Part shown: positions 7,582 to 16,660 of the stretch, in pieces
Position numbering within the stretch: position 1 is the stretch's first letter
Layout: the number at the start of each line of letters is the position of its first letter
From: Hydractinia symbiolongicarpus
Lineage: Eukaryota; Cnidaria; Hydrozoa; Anthoathecata; Hydractiniidae
Direction: 5' to 3'
NCBI RefSeq assembly: GCF_029227915.1
Contig: NC_079877.1
Coordinates: 18,935,851 to 18,999,850 of the forward strand
DNA: 64,000 bases
Program-made: the position numbers and the translations under genes
The notes under the pieces: generated by a model
The model's database searches: none
What the model saw: the letters and a program-made list of their open reading frames with translations, nothing else
What the model was told of the DNA's origin: nothing

Positions 7582-8639
7582 TTATTTAATCCATAGATAA
7601 GCTAAGATGAGACCTACCCCCGCAGTAACCAAGGTGGCTTTGGTGTCCTCGTGAGGGTTTCCATCTCCTAGACCTGACTGAGGTATCGGTGGCATCGACA
7701 TCTTTTCAGACCCCGGCGAAGTTAGGGTGGCACCACCCCACGATATTTCTTGCCCAGACCTGACCGGCTGGCCTTTTTCTTGCTCTTTCCAGGGCCCTCC
7801 CATACCCAGTGGCTGTGTGGTAATGGGCTTGTTGTTTAGGTCTAGCCTTTGCCAATCATCGCACTCGCCGGCGCAATCAAGATGTTGTTGTTATACCCCA
7901 CAATTTTACCAATACGTAGGTTCATATCGGATGGTAGCATGTACACGTGGTGCATCACGGCAAAATTCACTGGGGTCCTGGCATATTGAAGCACCTTTTG
8001 AAACTCGGTGATATCGTGGCCTACGTTCTCATCACGTTGTACCATGGCTTCGAATTTCTGTAGTAGTATCTGTCTAGCTGTAAAATTGTCAGCATCCGAA
8101 CCTATAAGGGATGCCTTGGCATCAGCTTGGGACCCTAGTAGTAAAATCACGTAAACACGAATACTCTCGCTAAGCTTCGACAGACCTTCCGATGTCAGGC
8201 CTTGGCTCGTAGGCATGATAAACTTAGCCCAATCACCATCTACTTGCGGCCACCATTTACCATTTGTGAGCGAGGACATGAGAGCCTTAAACTTGTATTG
8301 GGCATTGGGGTCGGCACCATATTCACGACAAATCTGGGCATATCCAGATGTAGAGTAGGGGTTCTCGTATTGGGAAAAGCCGTCATCGTGTGGCATGGGT
8401 ACCTTCATTCTTGCTAGGATACGCCGCATGTGGTAATAGACGTGGAATTTAAAGATACTGTTGATGAGAGCCACGGAGCCATTCAAGTGTTTGGCGGATA
8501 TACCCAGGGCGGTGCTAGCGCAATGACAAGCGAAATTAACTTGTATATTCCAGTAGCCAAGGGCTTGACCGGTCCAATTTACACTTACGGGGTCGTTCAA
8601 CAGGTTAGTGGGGACTTTTATTGGGTATTTCGTGAACAT
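7582..8639 (-). pseudogene. Conserved element protein with C-terminal membrane anchor, frame-broken
   Basis: From the ATG at 8639 the frame encodes 265 residues to a TAG at 7842-7844. A second frame, shifted by one, is open across that stop and runs through the ATG at 7803 to 7582; it is Gly/Pro-rich and ends in a clear membrane segment (TLVTAGVGLILAYLWIK). The junction near 7842 looks like a single indel in one gene of about 350 codons. The N-terminal part has segments typical of a family found in capsid-encoding elements of cnidarian genomes (VNWTGQALGYWNIQVNFA, ILLGSQADAKASLIG). I know no function for it; an assembly or virion-surface protein is a guess from neighbours. Its start lacks the usual AATAAA motif. 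Confidence 0.6.
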
Positions 8640-8721
8640 TGATGTTCTAGATTAATTACACCGAGAGGCCATTCGCCTCTATTGGACTTGTATTTTGCCT
8701 TGTGGTTATAGCTATAAATGT

Positions 8722-8745
8722 TCATGTTTCTTTAAAGAAACATGA
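8722..8745. promoter_or_regulatory. 24-bp palindrome containing a start codon
   Basis: The core CATGTTTCTTT is followed at once by its exact complement, and one further base pairs on each side. The right arm includes the ATG of the 8742 gene, so DNA-protein or mRNA folding here would directly affect that gene. Confidence 0.7.
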
Positions 8746-9413
8746 GACAGCTGTATGTCACGGATATAGAGAAGCCTACGATTTTTGACGATTACCTAGG
8801 GCAGGACACGAGAATTGCCCTGAAATCAATAAGTATCAGGCCCGTATGGCTGAACCTTTACAGTAACAACGATTTTGTCATTCGTATGACAGGACCTGAT
8901 CAGACTGTTACCCGAATTGAAATAATGAACGGCCTGTACAAGATCGAGGATATCGCGGCCATCGTCAACAGTCAAGCACAGGACAAGATTAAGCTGTTTG
9001 TCCTGAAAAATGGACTCTGTAGGCTTAGGGTTAGTGACGGGTATACTGTGGTAATTCATCAAAAACTGCAGGAGCTTATGGGGCTACCCTACGACCCTGC
9101 AAAAAAGTATTTTACCAAAGGCGACTATGACAGCTACTACAAAACTGACGTATACCAAAGATTGAGACTCGTTTGCCCCCAGCTGGATGAAGACGATTGC
9201 CTACTGGATGGGAAGAAATCAAAAATTCTTGCTTTGCTTCCCACCAAAGATTTAAACGCATGGGGAGACATGCTTACATGGAATTTTGACACTCCAATCT
9301 ACCTTCCTTTGAAAGGCTCAACAGACAGACTGGAGTTCATGCTGACGGACGAGCATCATCATGAAAAAAATGTTTCGTTCGTCGGAATTACGATGCATTT
9401 ACTCATAGAATAA
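8742..9413 (+). CDS. Candidate minor capsid (penton-like) protein
   Basis: The frame is open for 223 residues. The composition is beta-rich with few helices: LKSISIRPVWLNLYSNNDF (about 27-45), IEIMNGLYKIEDIAAIVN (about 60-77) and a C-terminal strand FVGITMHLLIE. A protein of about 220 residues with a single predicted beta-sandwich, beside the capsid block, fits the penton or minor capsid protein of Polinton-type elements. This is inference from size, composition and context; a structure prediction would decide. The stop codon abuts the ATG of the next gene, so the two are probably expressed together or from overlapping signals. Confidence 0.5.
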   Translation: MRQLYVTDIEKPTIFDDYLGQDTRIALKSISIRPVWLNLYSNNDFVIRMTGPDQTVTRIEIMNGLYKIEDIAAIVNSQAQDKIKLFVLKNGLCRLRVSDGYTVVIHQKLQELMGLPYDPAKKYFTKGDYDSYYKTDVYQRLRLVCPQLDEDDCLLDGKKSKILALLPTKDLNAWGDMLTWNFDTPIYLPLKGSTDRLEFMLTDEHHHEKNVSFVGITMHLLIE

Positions 9414-10085
9414 ATGGTTGATACAATGAAGCTTTACCCAACTTTGCCGCCAAGTGCGCCTGAGCAGGAGCAGCCTGATCGCCTGGCGGCTCCGCAGGAG
9501 CAAGAAAGTCAGGTCTACAGACTAAAAAAGATCGAAGAAATTGAGCAGTACCTGCGGTCTGAGATCAAAGAGAGAGAAAAACTCTACAAAAAGTTCAAGC
9601 TTTGGGGGATGGGGCTTCGCTATGCTGATCATGGCATGATTGCTGTTACTGTCATCACCTCCGCAGCAGGTATTGCCACGCTTACAACCGGATTCGGAGC
9701 CCCTATAGCAATTGGTCTTGAAGCCGCGGCTCTTGCAGTTGGCATAGGCCAAGTAGGTTTGAAGAATGCTTCCAAAAGGATACAGTATAAGGTGCACAAG
9801 CACGAATGCATCAAACTCCTGGCAGAGTCGAAGCTAGACACTGTATACGATAAGATCTCCAGAGCGATCCAAGATGGTACAATTTCAGACTACGAGTTTA
9901 CATGGATCATCCAGGAAAAACAACGCTACATGGTGCTCAAGGAGCAGATCCGACAACGAACGAAAAAAGCTGTGAAATCTATCAACGAGAATGAACGCGC
10001 AGAGTTGCTGGTGCAAGGCAGGCAAGAAGCCAAAGACGAGCTTATGAAAAAACTGCAAACTGCGCAATATGCCAGCGCTACTTAG
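9414..10085 (+). CDS. Membrane protein with helical arms and one repeat-encoded peptide
   Basis: The protein has 223 residues with its ATG directly after AATAA, touching the previous stop. Residues 22-31 read DRLAAPQEQE, the translation of the dispersed repeat (9477-9504). A charged helix (about 35-65, VYRLKKIEEIEQYLRSEI) leads to two hydrophobic segments (about 75-95 and 99-118) with a short Gly-containing turn. A long amphipathic C-terminal helix region follows, rich in Lys, Glu and Gln. The helix-hairpin-helix membrane layout recalls pore- or channel-like virion proteins, but I assign no function. The frame is intact. Confidence 0.65.
   Translation: MVDTMKLYPTLPPSAPEQEQPDRLAAPQEQESQVYRLKKIEEIEQYLRSEIKEREKLYKKFKLWGMGLRYADHGMIAVTVITSAAGIATLTTGFGAPIAIGLEAAALAVGIGQVGLKNASKRIQYKVHKHECIKLLAESKLDTVYDKISRAIQDGTISDYEFTWIIQEKQRYMVLKEQIRQRTKKAVKSINENERAELLVQGRQEAKDELMKKLQTAQYASAT
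9477..9504 (+). repeat. Dispersed 28-bp repeat, coding copy 5 in a second gene
   Basis: Same core and same reading frame as the four copies in the 6117 gene, here near the N-terminus of an unrelated protein. Confidence 0.85.
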
Positions 10086-10127
10086 AGTCTCCACCCGCTT
10101 ACAGAGTCTAATATGTTGGTCAACAAA

Positions 10128-10400
10128 CTAGACAATTTCGATCACTTCTCCCGTATCTTGATCTATGAGCAAGTCGCTATCATGTACGACACGTCGCTGT
10201 TTTTTAGCGAGATCCCTCAAATATTGTTCAAGATTTTTCTCCCATGCAATTTTAGCACAAGGCTCGCAGTGCGGTCCGTCCGTTTGTGTCGACGCATCCT
10301 TATACTTGACTTTGCATATGGCTTCAACAAGGTCTATTCGCTTCAACGTAGAGTACCCTTTGAGACCTAAGGCTTTAGCTTCTTGTCGCAGTTTGTCCAT
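10128..10400 (-). CDS. SAP-like DNA-binding protein
   Basis: Ninety residues. The N-terminus (LRQEAKALGLKGYSTLKR, then DLVEAI, residues 4-28) has the helix-turn-helix pattern of SAP or Rho-N domains, with Leu, Gly-Leu and a basic turn at the expected spacing. This suggests binding to DNA. The middle has Cys-Glu-Pro-Cys (CEPC, about 46-49), too few cysteines for a sure zinc site. The ATG is preceded by ATAAACAA. It converges with the 9414 gene and follows the OB-fold-like gene on the same strand. Confidence 0.6.
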   Translation of the reverse strand: MDKLRQEAKALGLKGYSTLKRIDLVEAICKVKYKDASTQTDGPHCEPCAKIAWEKNLEQYLRDLAKKQRRVVHDSDLLIDQDTGEVIEIV

Positions 10401-10433
10401 TTGTTTATGTGAACAGCGCCAGGCTTTCGTTAT

Positions 10434-10459
10434 TTTTGTGACTGTCTCTAGTCACAAAA
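10434..10459. terminator. TTTTGTGACT/AGTCACAAAA hairpin
   Basis: Ten-base perfect arms over a six-base loop lie 20 bases past the stop of the OB-fold-like gene and before the SAP-like gene. It is the third example of this hairpin theme in the element. Confidence 0.55.
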
Positions 10460-10478
10460 GATTACTTTTTTTGTCTTT

Positions 10479-10793
10479 TTAGTCCTCCACTTCCACAAGG
10501 TCGTAATCATAGTAAAATTGACCAGGATTCTTCGTAGATTGTTTCTTTCCCAGTGATTTGATGAACATCTGACCTGTTCGACCTATCAAAGCTTCTCTCA
10601 GTACACTCGTTGCCCATGCTTGAAATCGTTCACCATCGCAATCGATCAATGTGATGACAGTTGCATCACCTTTTTTGGTCTTGATCTCTTCAACATACTC
10701 AATTTTAAATATGATTCCAGTGGGAACATCACGCCACTTCATAATGCTCTCTGATTTCAAGGCATCAAATTGTTCTGCAGATAGGAAAGGCAT
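10479..10793 (-). CDS. OB-fold-like, probable single-stranded DNA-binding protein
   Basis: This 104-residue, beta-rich protein begins MKWRDVPTGIIFKIEYVEEI (about 18-37). It continues with a strand-turn-strand carrying charged and aromatic residues (DATVITLIDCDGERFQAWAT, about 43-62) and ends with an acidic tail (YDLVEVED). The pattern fits a small OB-fold, and acidic C-termini are common in SSB proteins. Compact OB-fold proteins of this kind recur in capsid-encoding elements of cnidarians. Substrate and role are inferred. The start follows AATAAAGAG. Confidence 0.55.
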   Translation of the reverse strand: MPFLSAEQFDALKSESIMKWRDVPTGIIFKIEYVEEIKTKKGDATVITLIDCDGERFQAWATSVLREALIGRTGQMFIKSLGKKQSTKNPGQFYYDYDLVEVED

Positions 10794-10843
10794 CTCTTTA
10801 TTATAGATTTTTTAAACCTCAACCAGGATCAAAATACTGGACA

Positions 10844-11962
10844 TTACTTCCATAATTTAGATATCTCGCGCTTTTCTTCCTCATCTAAACACCAATTCCA
10901 ATATCGATCCGGATGCCACGCCACTGGCATTACCTCATTCCATAGTTTTGCATAAAAATTACGCTTGTGATGATGTCGCAGCAATTCATCATGAATGACA
11001 TCAAAACCACGCAGCAATACAACAATCTCGATGTGACCATTGAAAGCTGCAAGTTTCATGGCCCAATTAAAGTTCGTTGCACCCCACTCTTTGCACAGTT
11101 TAACAATCTCGATGTGACCATTGAAAACTGCAAGTCCCATGGCCCAATTAAAGTCTGTCACACCCCACTCTTTGCACAGTTTAACAATCTCGATGTGACC
11201 ATTTTCAGCTGCAAGTCTCATGGCCTCATTAAAGTATGTCGCACCCCACTCTTTGCACAGCTTAACAATCTCGATGTGACCATTTTCAGCTGCATTTCGT
11301 AGAGCCCAATTAAAGTCTGTCGCACCCCACTCTTTGCACAGCTTAACAATCTCGATGTGACCATTTTCAGCTGCATTTCGTAGAGCCCAATTAAAGTCTG
11401 TCGCACCCCACTCTTTGCACAGCTTAACAATCTCGATGTGACCATTTTCAGCTGCAAGTCCCATGGCCCAATTAAAGTCTGTCGCACCCCATTCTTTGCA
11501 CAGTTTAACAATCTCGATGTGACCATTTTCAGCTGCATTAAGAATGGCCCCATTAAAGTCTGTCGCACCCCACTCTTTGAACATCTTAACAATCTCAATG
11601 TGACCATTTTCAGCTGCATTTCGTAGAGCCCAATTAAAGTCTGTCGCACCCCACTCTTTGCACAGCTTAACAATCTCGATGTGACCATTTTTAGCTGCAA
11701 GTGCCATCGGCAAATCAAAGTTTGTCGCACCCCACTCTTTGCACAGCTTAACAATCTCTATGTGACCATTTTCAGCTGCATCTCGTAGAGCCCAATTAAA
11801 GTCTGTCGCACCCCATTCTTTGCACAGTTTAACAATCTCGATGTGACCATTTTCAGCTGCAATTTTCATGGCCCCATTAAAGTCTATCACACCCCACTCT
11901 TTGAACATCTTAACAATCTCAATTTGACCATTTTCAGCTGCATTTTCTGGGACGCTGGACAT
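10844..11962 (-). CDS. Ankyrin-repeat protein, about 12 units
   Basis: The protein has 372 residues made almost wholly of 33-residue ankyrin units of the form NGHIEIVKLCKEWGATDFNW (first 20 residues), about 12 in number. A distinct C-terminal segment follows (LWNEVMPVAWHPDRYWNWCL and an acidic end) that resembles the tail of ankyrin proteins in large DNA viruses; there this region can act like an F-box, but no such function is proven here. The 99-base DNA units are nearly identical in the middle and diverge at both ends, so the array expanded or was homogenised recently. The ATG follows AATAAA directly. A protein-protein adaptor role, for example steering host ubiquitin ligases, is inference. 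Confidence 0.85.
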   Translation of the reverse strand: MSSVPENAAENGQIEIVKMFKEWGVIDFNGAMKIAAENGHIEIVKLCKEWGATDFNWALRDAAENGHIEIVKLCKEWGATNFDLPMALAAKNGHIEIVKLCKEWGATDFNWALRNAAENGHIEIVKMFKEWGATDFNGAILNAAENGHIEIVKLCKEWGATDFNWAMGLAAENGHIEIVKLCKEWGATDFNWALRNAAENGHIEIVKLCKEWGATDFNWALRNAAENGHIEIVKLCKEWGATYFNEAMRLAAENGHIEIVKLCKEWGVTDFNWAMGLAVFNGHIEIVKLCKEWGATNFNWAMKLAAFNGHIEIVVLLRGFDVIHDELLRHHHKRNFYAKLWNEVMPVAWHPDRYWNWCLDEEEKREISKLWK

Positions 11963-12049
11963 TTTATTTTATGTTGCGACCCCAACCAGGGTGACAACAT
12001 TGCGTTCGTACGAGAGTGCTGCAGGAGAGCGGTAATTGCCCGCGGTATT

Positions 12050-12199
12050 GACCCTTTGCGTAGAGGATCAATATAGCGAGGAAACAGTGCTGTCTCAGAC
12101 CCTTGAAATTGGGGTTTGAGTGGAAAACAGCGACCCTTTGCGCAGAGGATCAATATAGCGAGGAAACAGTGCTGTCTCAGACCCTTGAAGTTAGGGTTT
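12050..12199. repeat. Two direct copies of an 82-bp unit near the right side of the element
   Basis: Two copies (12050-12117 and 12132-12199) share the sequence beginning GACCCTTTGCG and ending in GGGTTT, with only a few substitutions and a period of 82 bases. The position between the ankyrin gene and the last element-like ORF suggests subterminal repeats. Confidence 0.75.
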
Positions 12200-12211
12200 A
12201 TGAAAAATGTC

Positions 12212-12382
12212 CTAGGGAGCTCCACTTTCATTGCCTGTAATGGTCCGCTTTGCAAACTGTTTTCCATAACGCTTGACAAGCTCATAACAACTCAGACCGT
12301 TCTCCTGATGCAATATCCTCAACTTCATGGAAGTTTGTAGGTCCATTTTTTGATACTTACCCCGACTGTTTTTTGGAGACAT
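12212..12382 (-). pseudogene. Short HTH-like ORF, probable transposase or integrase N-terminal fragment
   Basis: A 56-codon frame from an ATG at 12382 encodes a basic N-terminus (MSPKNSRGKYQKMDLQ) and a helix-turn-helix-like stretch (KLRILHQENGLSCYELVKRY, then GKQFAKRTI) as in the DNA-binding heads of transposases. It stops after GNESGAP. It may be a degenerate last gene of the element or a fragment of a separate transposon. Confidence 0.45.
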
Positions 12383-12399
12383 TTTGATTTTGCGCTGGT

Positions 12400-13892
12400 T
12401 GTATGTTTATATATATATCTTTCTAGAAAGACGAAAATATACATGTTCTTGTTATCATTGTTTCTGTTGGCAGTTATGTACATGCAAAACAAACATAAAC
12501 AAGGTCCTTTTTTCAGTTCGATCTTCCCTTACAGAGCTTAGCACTACCTTATTGGTACTAATTTTTTGAATTTTTTACTCAATATACATGTACCCTTTCA
12601 TTCTTGAAAAGGTATATATATATTTTTTGCGCGTAGTACTTTTCACCCAAAACATTTTGCGCGTTGCTTCTGTACTAAATTTTGCGCGCAAATAATTTTT
12701 TTTCGCACAACTGCGTCAAAATTAATACCCACAAAAATTAGTAACAATAACGTATTCATCTAACTACAATTTTTCACGGAATATTATAATGTCTCGCGAT
12801 TATCGAAAAATGCCCCATTCGCCTCGTCATCTATTGTTTTAGCATTTCTATTGTTTCCAATTTTAGCATGGCACAAAAGAAACAATGCTGGTACATACTT
12901 CAAAACATATATATAGTATCCACCTTTAGAATTAATTTAAAAATTAAGTCAAAAAAATTACTGCAAAAAATTGCCGAAAAAATTCTAAGTCTAAAATTTC
13001 AGAGACACTTCCGGTGAAAATATATTGGCTGTAAGCTACAAAAAGTGCAGTATAATCCTTTCTTACCCCCTCTCCCCCATTATCAATGTTTGGAAACGCG
13101 TTAGCACAACTTTTGATACTAGGGGGAAAGGGGGCTTTGTACTTATCAAGCTCTTGCTACACATGAAAAAAGGGTTTACTGCCATTATTTTTAACCGGGA
13201 TTGTAGCTAGCTACATATGTTCCAATATCTGTAAGCAACTGTAATTATATTTTTGACATAAAGACTTGATTTAATGTAATAACTTTACGTATCTCCTGCA
13301 CATTTAAAAATTTCTTGCATCTCATAGCAGCACACATGTGAGTCACCATGCCTGGTTACTTATTAGTCTTGCATGCTTTCATTTGGTCCGAAAGCCCTTG
13401 ATTGCTTTAGTTTGGTCCAAAAAAGCCCTCCTAATTGCTTTCGTGTGATCTGAAATTTAAATTACACGGCAATTATTGAAAATACATGCTGTGTCACATT
13501 TCGAATGCCGTAAATATGGGTCAAAGTTGTCAGTTTTTTGTAAATCAATCAGAATACGTTATTTTGGCCGCCAAGCCAATCTTGCATGAAAATTCTTCGG
13601 ATGTCAGACGCTTTTTGCCGTATCAATCAACTCAGTCACACAAAAGGAAAGTCCGTAAAATAAAGGTCAACGGTCGAAGGGACTTCGGGATCACAGTACC
13701 CTATTATTTTTTACGATTCTTAGTAAACATTATGTCAGTCGCGTGACGGCGTCGACAAGTGTAAGTCCCTATTCAGGAGAGTGATCCAAATCTAAACGAA
13801 AAGCTTTAGTTGATGTATAATGTTTTCATATTAAAAGTTGTCACCAATAGAAACATTTCAAAGTGTTGAGAATGTTATGATTGTTGATCTAG
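12400..13892. other. AT-rich non-coding DNA
   Basis: Low-complexity AT-rich sequence. I see no supported gene. Open frames at 13025-13210 and 13486-13746 lack recognisable domains and credible splice context. Confidence 0.5.
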
Positions 13893-14796
13893 GGATTTCG
13901 TGAAAGCATGTGGTCAAGCAGTGGAGTTAAATGCTGTGCTGATCAAACCAGACCAAATTGCTTACCACGAAGATTTAAAACAACGTTACGCTGACTTGAA
14001 GATGGAAGTTGCTTCATACTTAAAAGAGGTCAGTTTTTTGTAGTTGTTTTTTTCAACTTTATCTTGTGATGGTGTTCTGCGTTATCCCAATGTTAGCTCT
14101 TATTTCGTTTCGGACCTGTGTGGTCTCAAGCCGTACAATGTAAATATCGCAACATGCTCATTGTTTTGTGGCTTTACTGATTGGTTCACATAACAATTGT
14201 TCATTTGTTTGAATATTTTTAATGCGGTATACTACGCGAAAAAGTGGATTCGATCCCACTTTTTCACATATAGCCAAAACGTCAGGCCTGTTGAAATCAT
14301 ATCAACTGACTTTCACGTACGACACGCGTACCCACAATTTTAATGAAAATCTAGCTTTAGCTAGTATTAACAGTGCATGGAGCCAATAGGTACAGTAAGG
14401 CATCTTACTTTCCAAGAAATTGCCCGTGTTTTTGAATATTTGTTTGAATAATGTAGAACAAATATTGAAACAGGGTTGCCACATTTAAAATTTAAAAACT
14501 TAAGGTTAACCAAGATGTATGTCAGGAAAGTTTGTGGGTTTTCCGAATTTAGCCCAAAATCCTCCTAAATTTTTCTAAAATCTCTTAAAATTGTAAAATC
14601 TTAAAGCTGTGACCATCATGGTAAAGAAGCTACTATAAAACGACGCTGTTCGGTTATGTGAGAGACGCTGCAATGCAAGCCATCATTCTGTTTTAAATAA
14701 CTCTGCTTATTTCATGTTGTTGCTTCTTTTTTATCATTTCAGGATACTGCATTGGAGTTTCAAACTTTTGGTTCTCCTACTCATTCGGAAGCTTAA
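13893..14796 (+). CDS. Last two exons of an unidentified gene
   Basis: Exon 13893-14028 has an AG acceptor (CTAG|G) and a GTCAGT donor. It encodes a helical, charged segment (VKACGQAVELNAVLIKPDQI, then YHEDLKQRYADLKMEVASYL). Exon 14743-14796 follows a pyrimidine tract and TTTCAG and encodes DTALEFQTFGSPTHSEA and a stop. Phases agree. AATAAA at about 15186-15191 could serve as the poly(A) signal. I do not recognise the protein; upstream exons were not found with confidence and may lie to the left of the integrated element. Confidence 0.5.
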
Positions 14797-15205
14797 AGGT
14801 ACAAAATAGCTGTGTCGTTAGAGGTACAAATTAACTGCGTCGTTAGAGAGAAACATTGTGTGTATAGTTGTGTACATAAACATGTTATTTGTGAACAGGA
14901 TATCTTTATTTTTATACAGTAATTTAGGTTATATTTATGTGAATATTGATTCTAATTTTTATAATTTTAATTTTAATTCACATCAGCTAGAATAGATAAT
15001 TTATATTTTTCGTCACCATAGTGTTTTAATTTTCATCTAATTATTTCTTTATCCTTGTTTTATTGAGACAAGTGTTAATCTCTCTTTGAGATACTACAGC
15101 AATTTATTCAATGCTATGCTGCCCAACGTCTGTTGAGACTTATTAAAACTAGCAGATATTTAAGACGAATTATTGAAGACCGTAAAAATAAAGCTGATCA
15201 AATAA

Positions 15206-15235
15206 ATGAATGAAATTGAATTGAATTGAATTGAA
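15206..15235. repeat. Short TGAAT/TTGAA-type microsatellite
   Basis: Repeated AATGAA and ATTGA words follow two AATAAA-like words, resembling the simple-repeat tail of a retroposon. Confidence 0.4.
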
Positions 15236-16335
15236 AATTCGTCAATGTTGACATAGTTAAAATGTAATTCAGGAAAAGTATCTGGAGTTCAAAAGTTACT
15301 TGCGATGCAAATGTTACATAGCTGAAGTGAAGTGTTTTGAACTTACTTAACCAATTTCTGCTGTGCACGAACAAGGACTAGACGAATCGTTGATGCCATT
15401 CACTGCGTAATTGCTTGTACGGCGTAAGAACATATAGGAGATGTAAATGATGAGATAAAAATGCTCATAACTACAGTAGACTCCTGGTAACTCGAACATC
15501 GGTTAACTCGAACTTTTATTAGCTCGAACTGTTTTCTACGGTCCCTTGGACATTCCTTAATACTTCCTTAAAAAAACTACTCGTTAGCTCGAACCCCGGA
15601 TAACTAGAACATTCGTTTTCTCAAACCATTTTTTGGTTTCCCTGAAGTTAATTTCTTCGGGTAACTCGAACTTTTTAGTGTCTAACATAGTTGATAGACA
15701 AAAACCCTGGTTTAGAAACTTTCGAGTTTCTCATTCATATCTTATTCAGAACGTTATTCTATTGTTCTTTTTTCTGACCGTGCACAACTCAATTTCACAT
15801 TGCGCATATTACGCAAAGTTTCATAAGAAGTTGAGAATAGTATATCACCAAAGTTATTATTTTCATGATATAGAAGTATTTTTTAACCAATAAAATGTTT
15901 TCGTATAATGAAGAGAGTTATGTCTTATAATTTTACAAAAAAAATAAAACGTAAAGTTCAGCTATTCTCGCATAATCGCAAAACATGTTAAGGGAAAAAT
16001 ATTTTCGATTTTTCTTGACTGTTCATATATATAATTTATCAACGTGAATAAATTCATTTTTGTGTCTAGGAAACAAGATTATCATGCTTAAGTAAGTGCG
16101 GAAATAATAATACTATAACCTGTTCCCACATGCAGCTACTGCATTTCGAAATCGCGATGTGTTATAAATCAGTGTGTCAGAACAAAAATTTATTATCAAC
16201 ATTTTCTATAGGGTAATAGTAAAAACAAATAAAAAGAAAATATAAACTGAAAAGCTTCTGGTAATTTTAACTTCTGTGTTTTTATTTGTTTTTACAAGAA
16301 CAAAAATTGATTTTCAAGTATCCAGATGCGATAAA

Positions 16336-16452
16336 ATGCCGGGAGATAATTGTTCTATAGTTGGATGTCATACTAGTAGAAGAAAAAAAGGGGTAGGGAT
16401 AAGTTGCCCTACGAGAAAGTTAATAATAAAGAATAGAGAAGGGTGTGGCTGA
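16336..16452 (+). pseudogene. THAP-type zinc finger N-terminal fragment
   Basis: An ATG opens 38 codons starting MPGDNCSIVGCHTSRRKKGV, which matches the start of THAP fingers (Cys-x4-Cys, then a basic run). The frame stops soon after. It lies inside the pogo-like transposon. Confidence 0.4.
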
Positions 16453-16660
16453 ATGTAATAACAAAAGGTAGGGAGCGCAATAAGAATTTAAAGCTGTAGA
16501 TGAAAAAACTATCGAGTTTACAACTGCGAAAGATATTTTCATGCGAAAGATATAATTACATGTAAGTAGCGTACCTTGAAAAATTACAAAACATATCATG
16601 CGGTCCGAAATATAAACTCTTTTTATAAGAATAAATGTAGACTCAGAATCATACAAATTC

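Larger units (their letters stand above)
1..12382. mobile_element. Integrated Polinton/adintovirus-like element, partial and decayed
   Basis: About fifteen close-packed intronless genes on both strands contrast with the AT-rich, intron-bearing DNA to the right, and base composition changes visibly near 12.4 kb. The diagnostic pair is a packaging ATPase (1601-2197) and a DD35E integrase (3429-4442), accompanied by a probable capsid protein, BRO-N, OB-fold, SAP and ankyrin genes. This combination is known from Polinton/Maverick and adintovirus-type elements. No protein-primed polymerase B is seen; it may lie left of base 1 or be absent. Four genes carry frame breaks or internal stops, so the copy is probably dead. 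Terminal inverted repeats were not located; the right limit given is that of the last recognisable element-like ORF. Confidence 0.8.

Noticed and set aside
8430-8642. Plus-strand ORF opposite the 8639 gene
   Set aside because: Antisense shadow; the minus-strand frame is longer and has element-family features.
11218-11754. 178-codon minus-strand ORF overlapping the ankyrin gene
   Set aside because: It is the ankyrin repeat read in another frame, so it only mirrors the 99-bp DNA period.
11887-12285. 132-codon minus-strand ORF right of the ankyrin gene
   Set aside because: It runs through the 82-bp direct repeat and overlaps the ankyrin start in another frame; no domain is seen.
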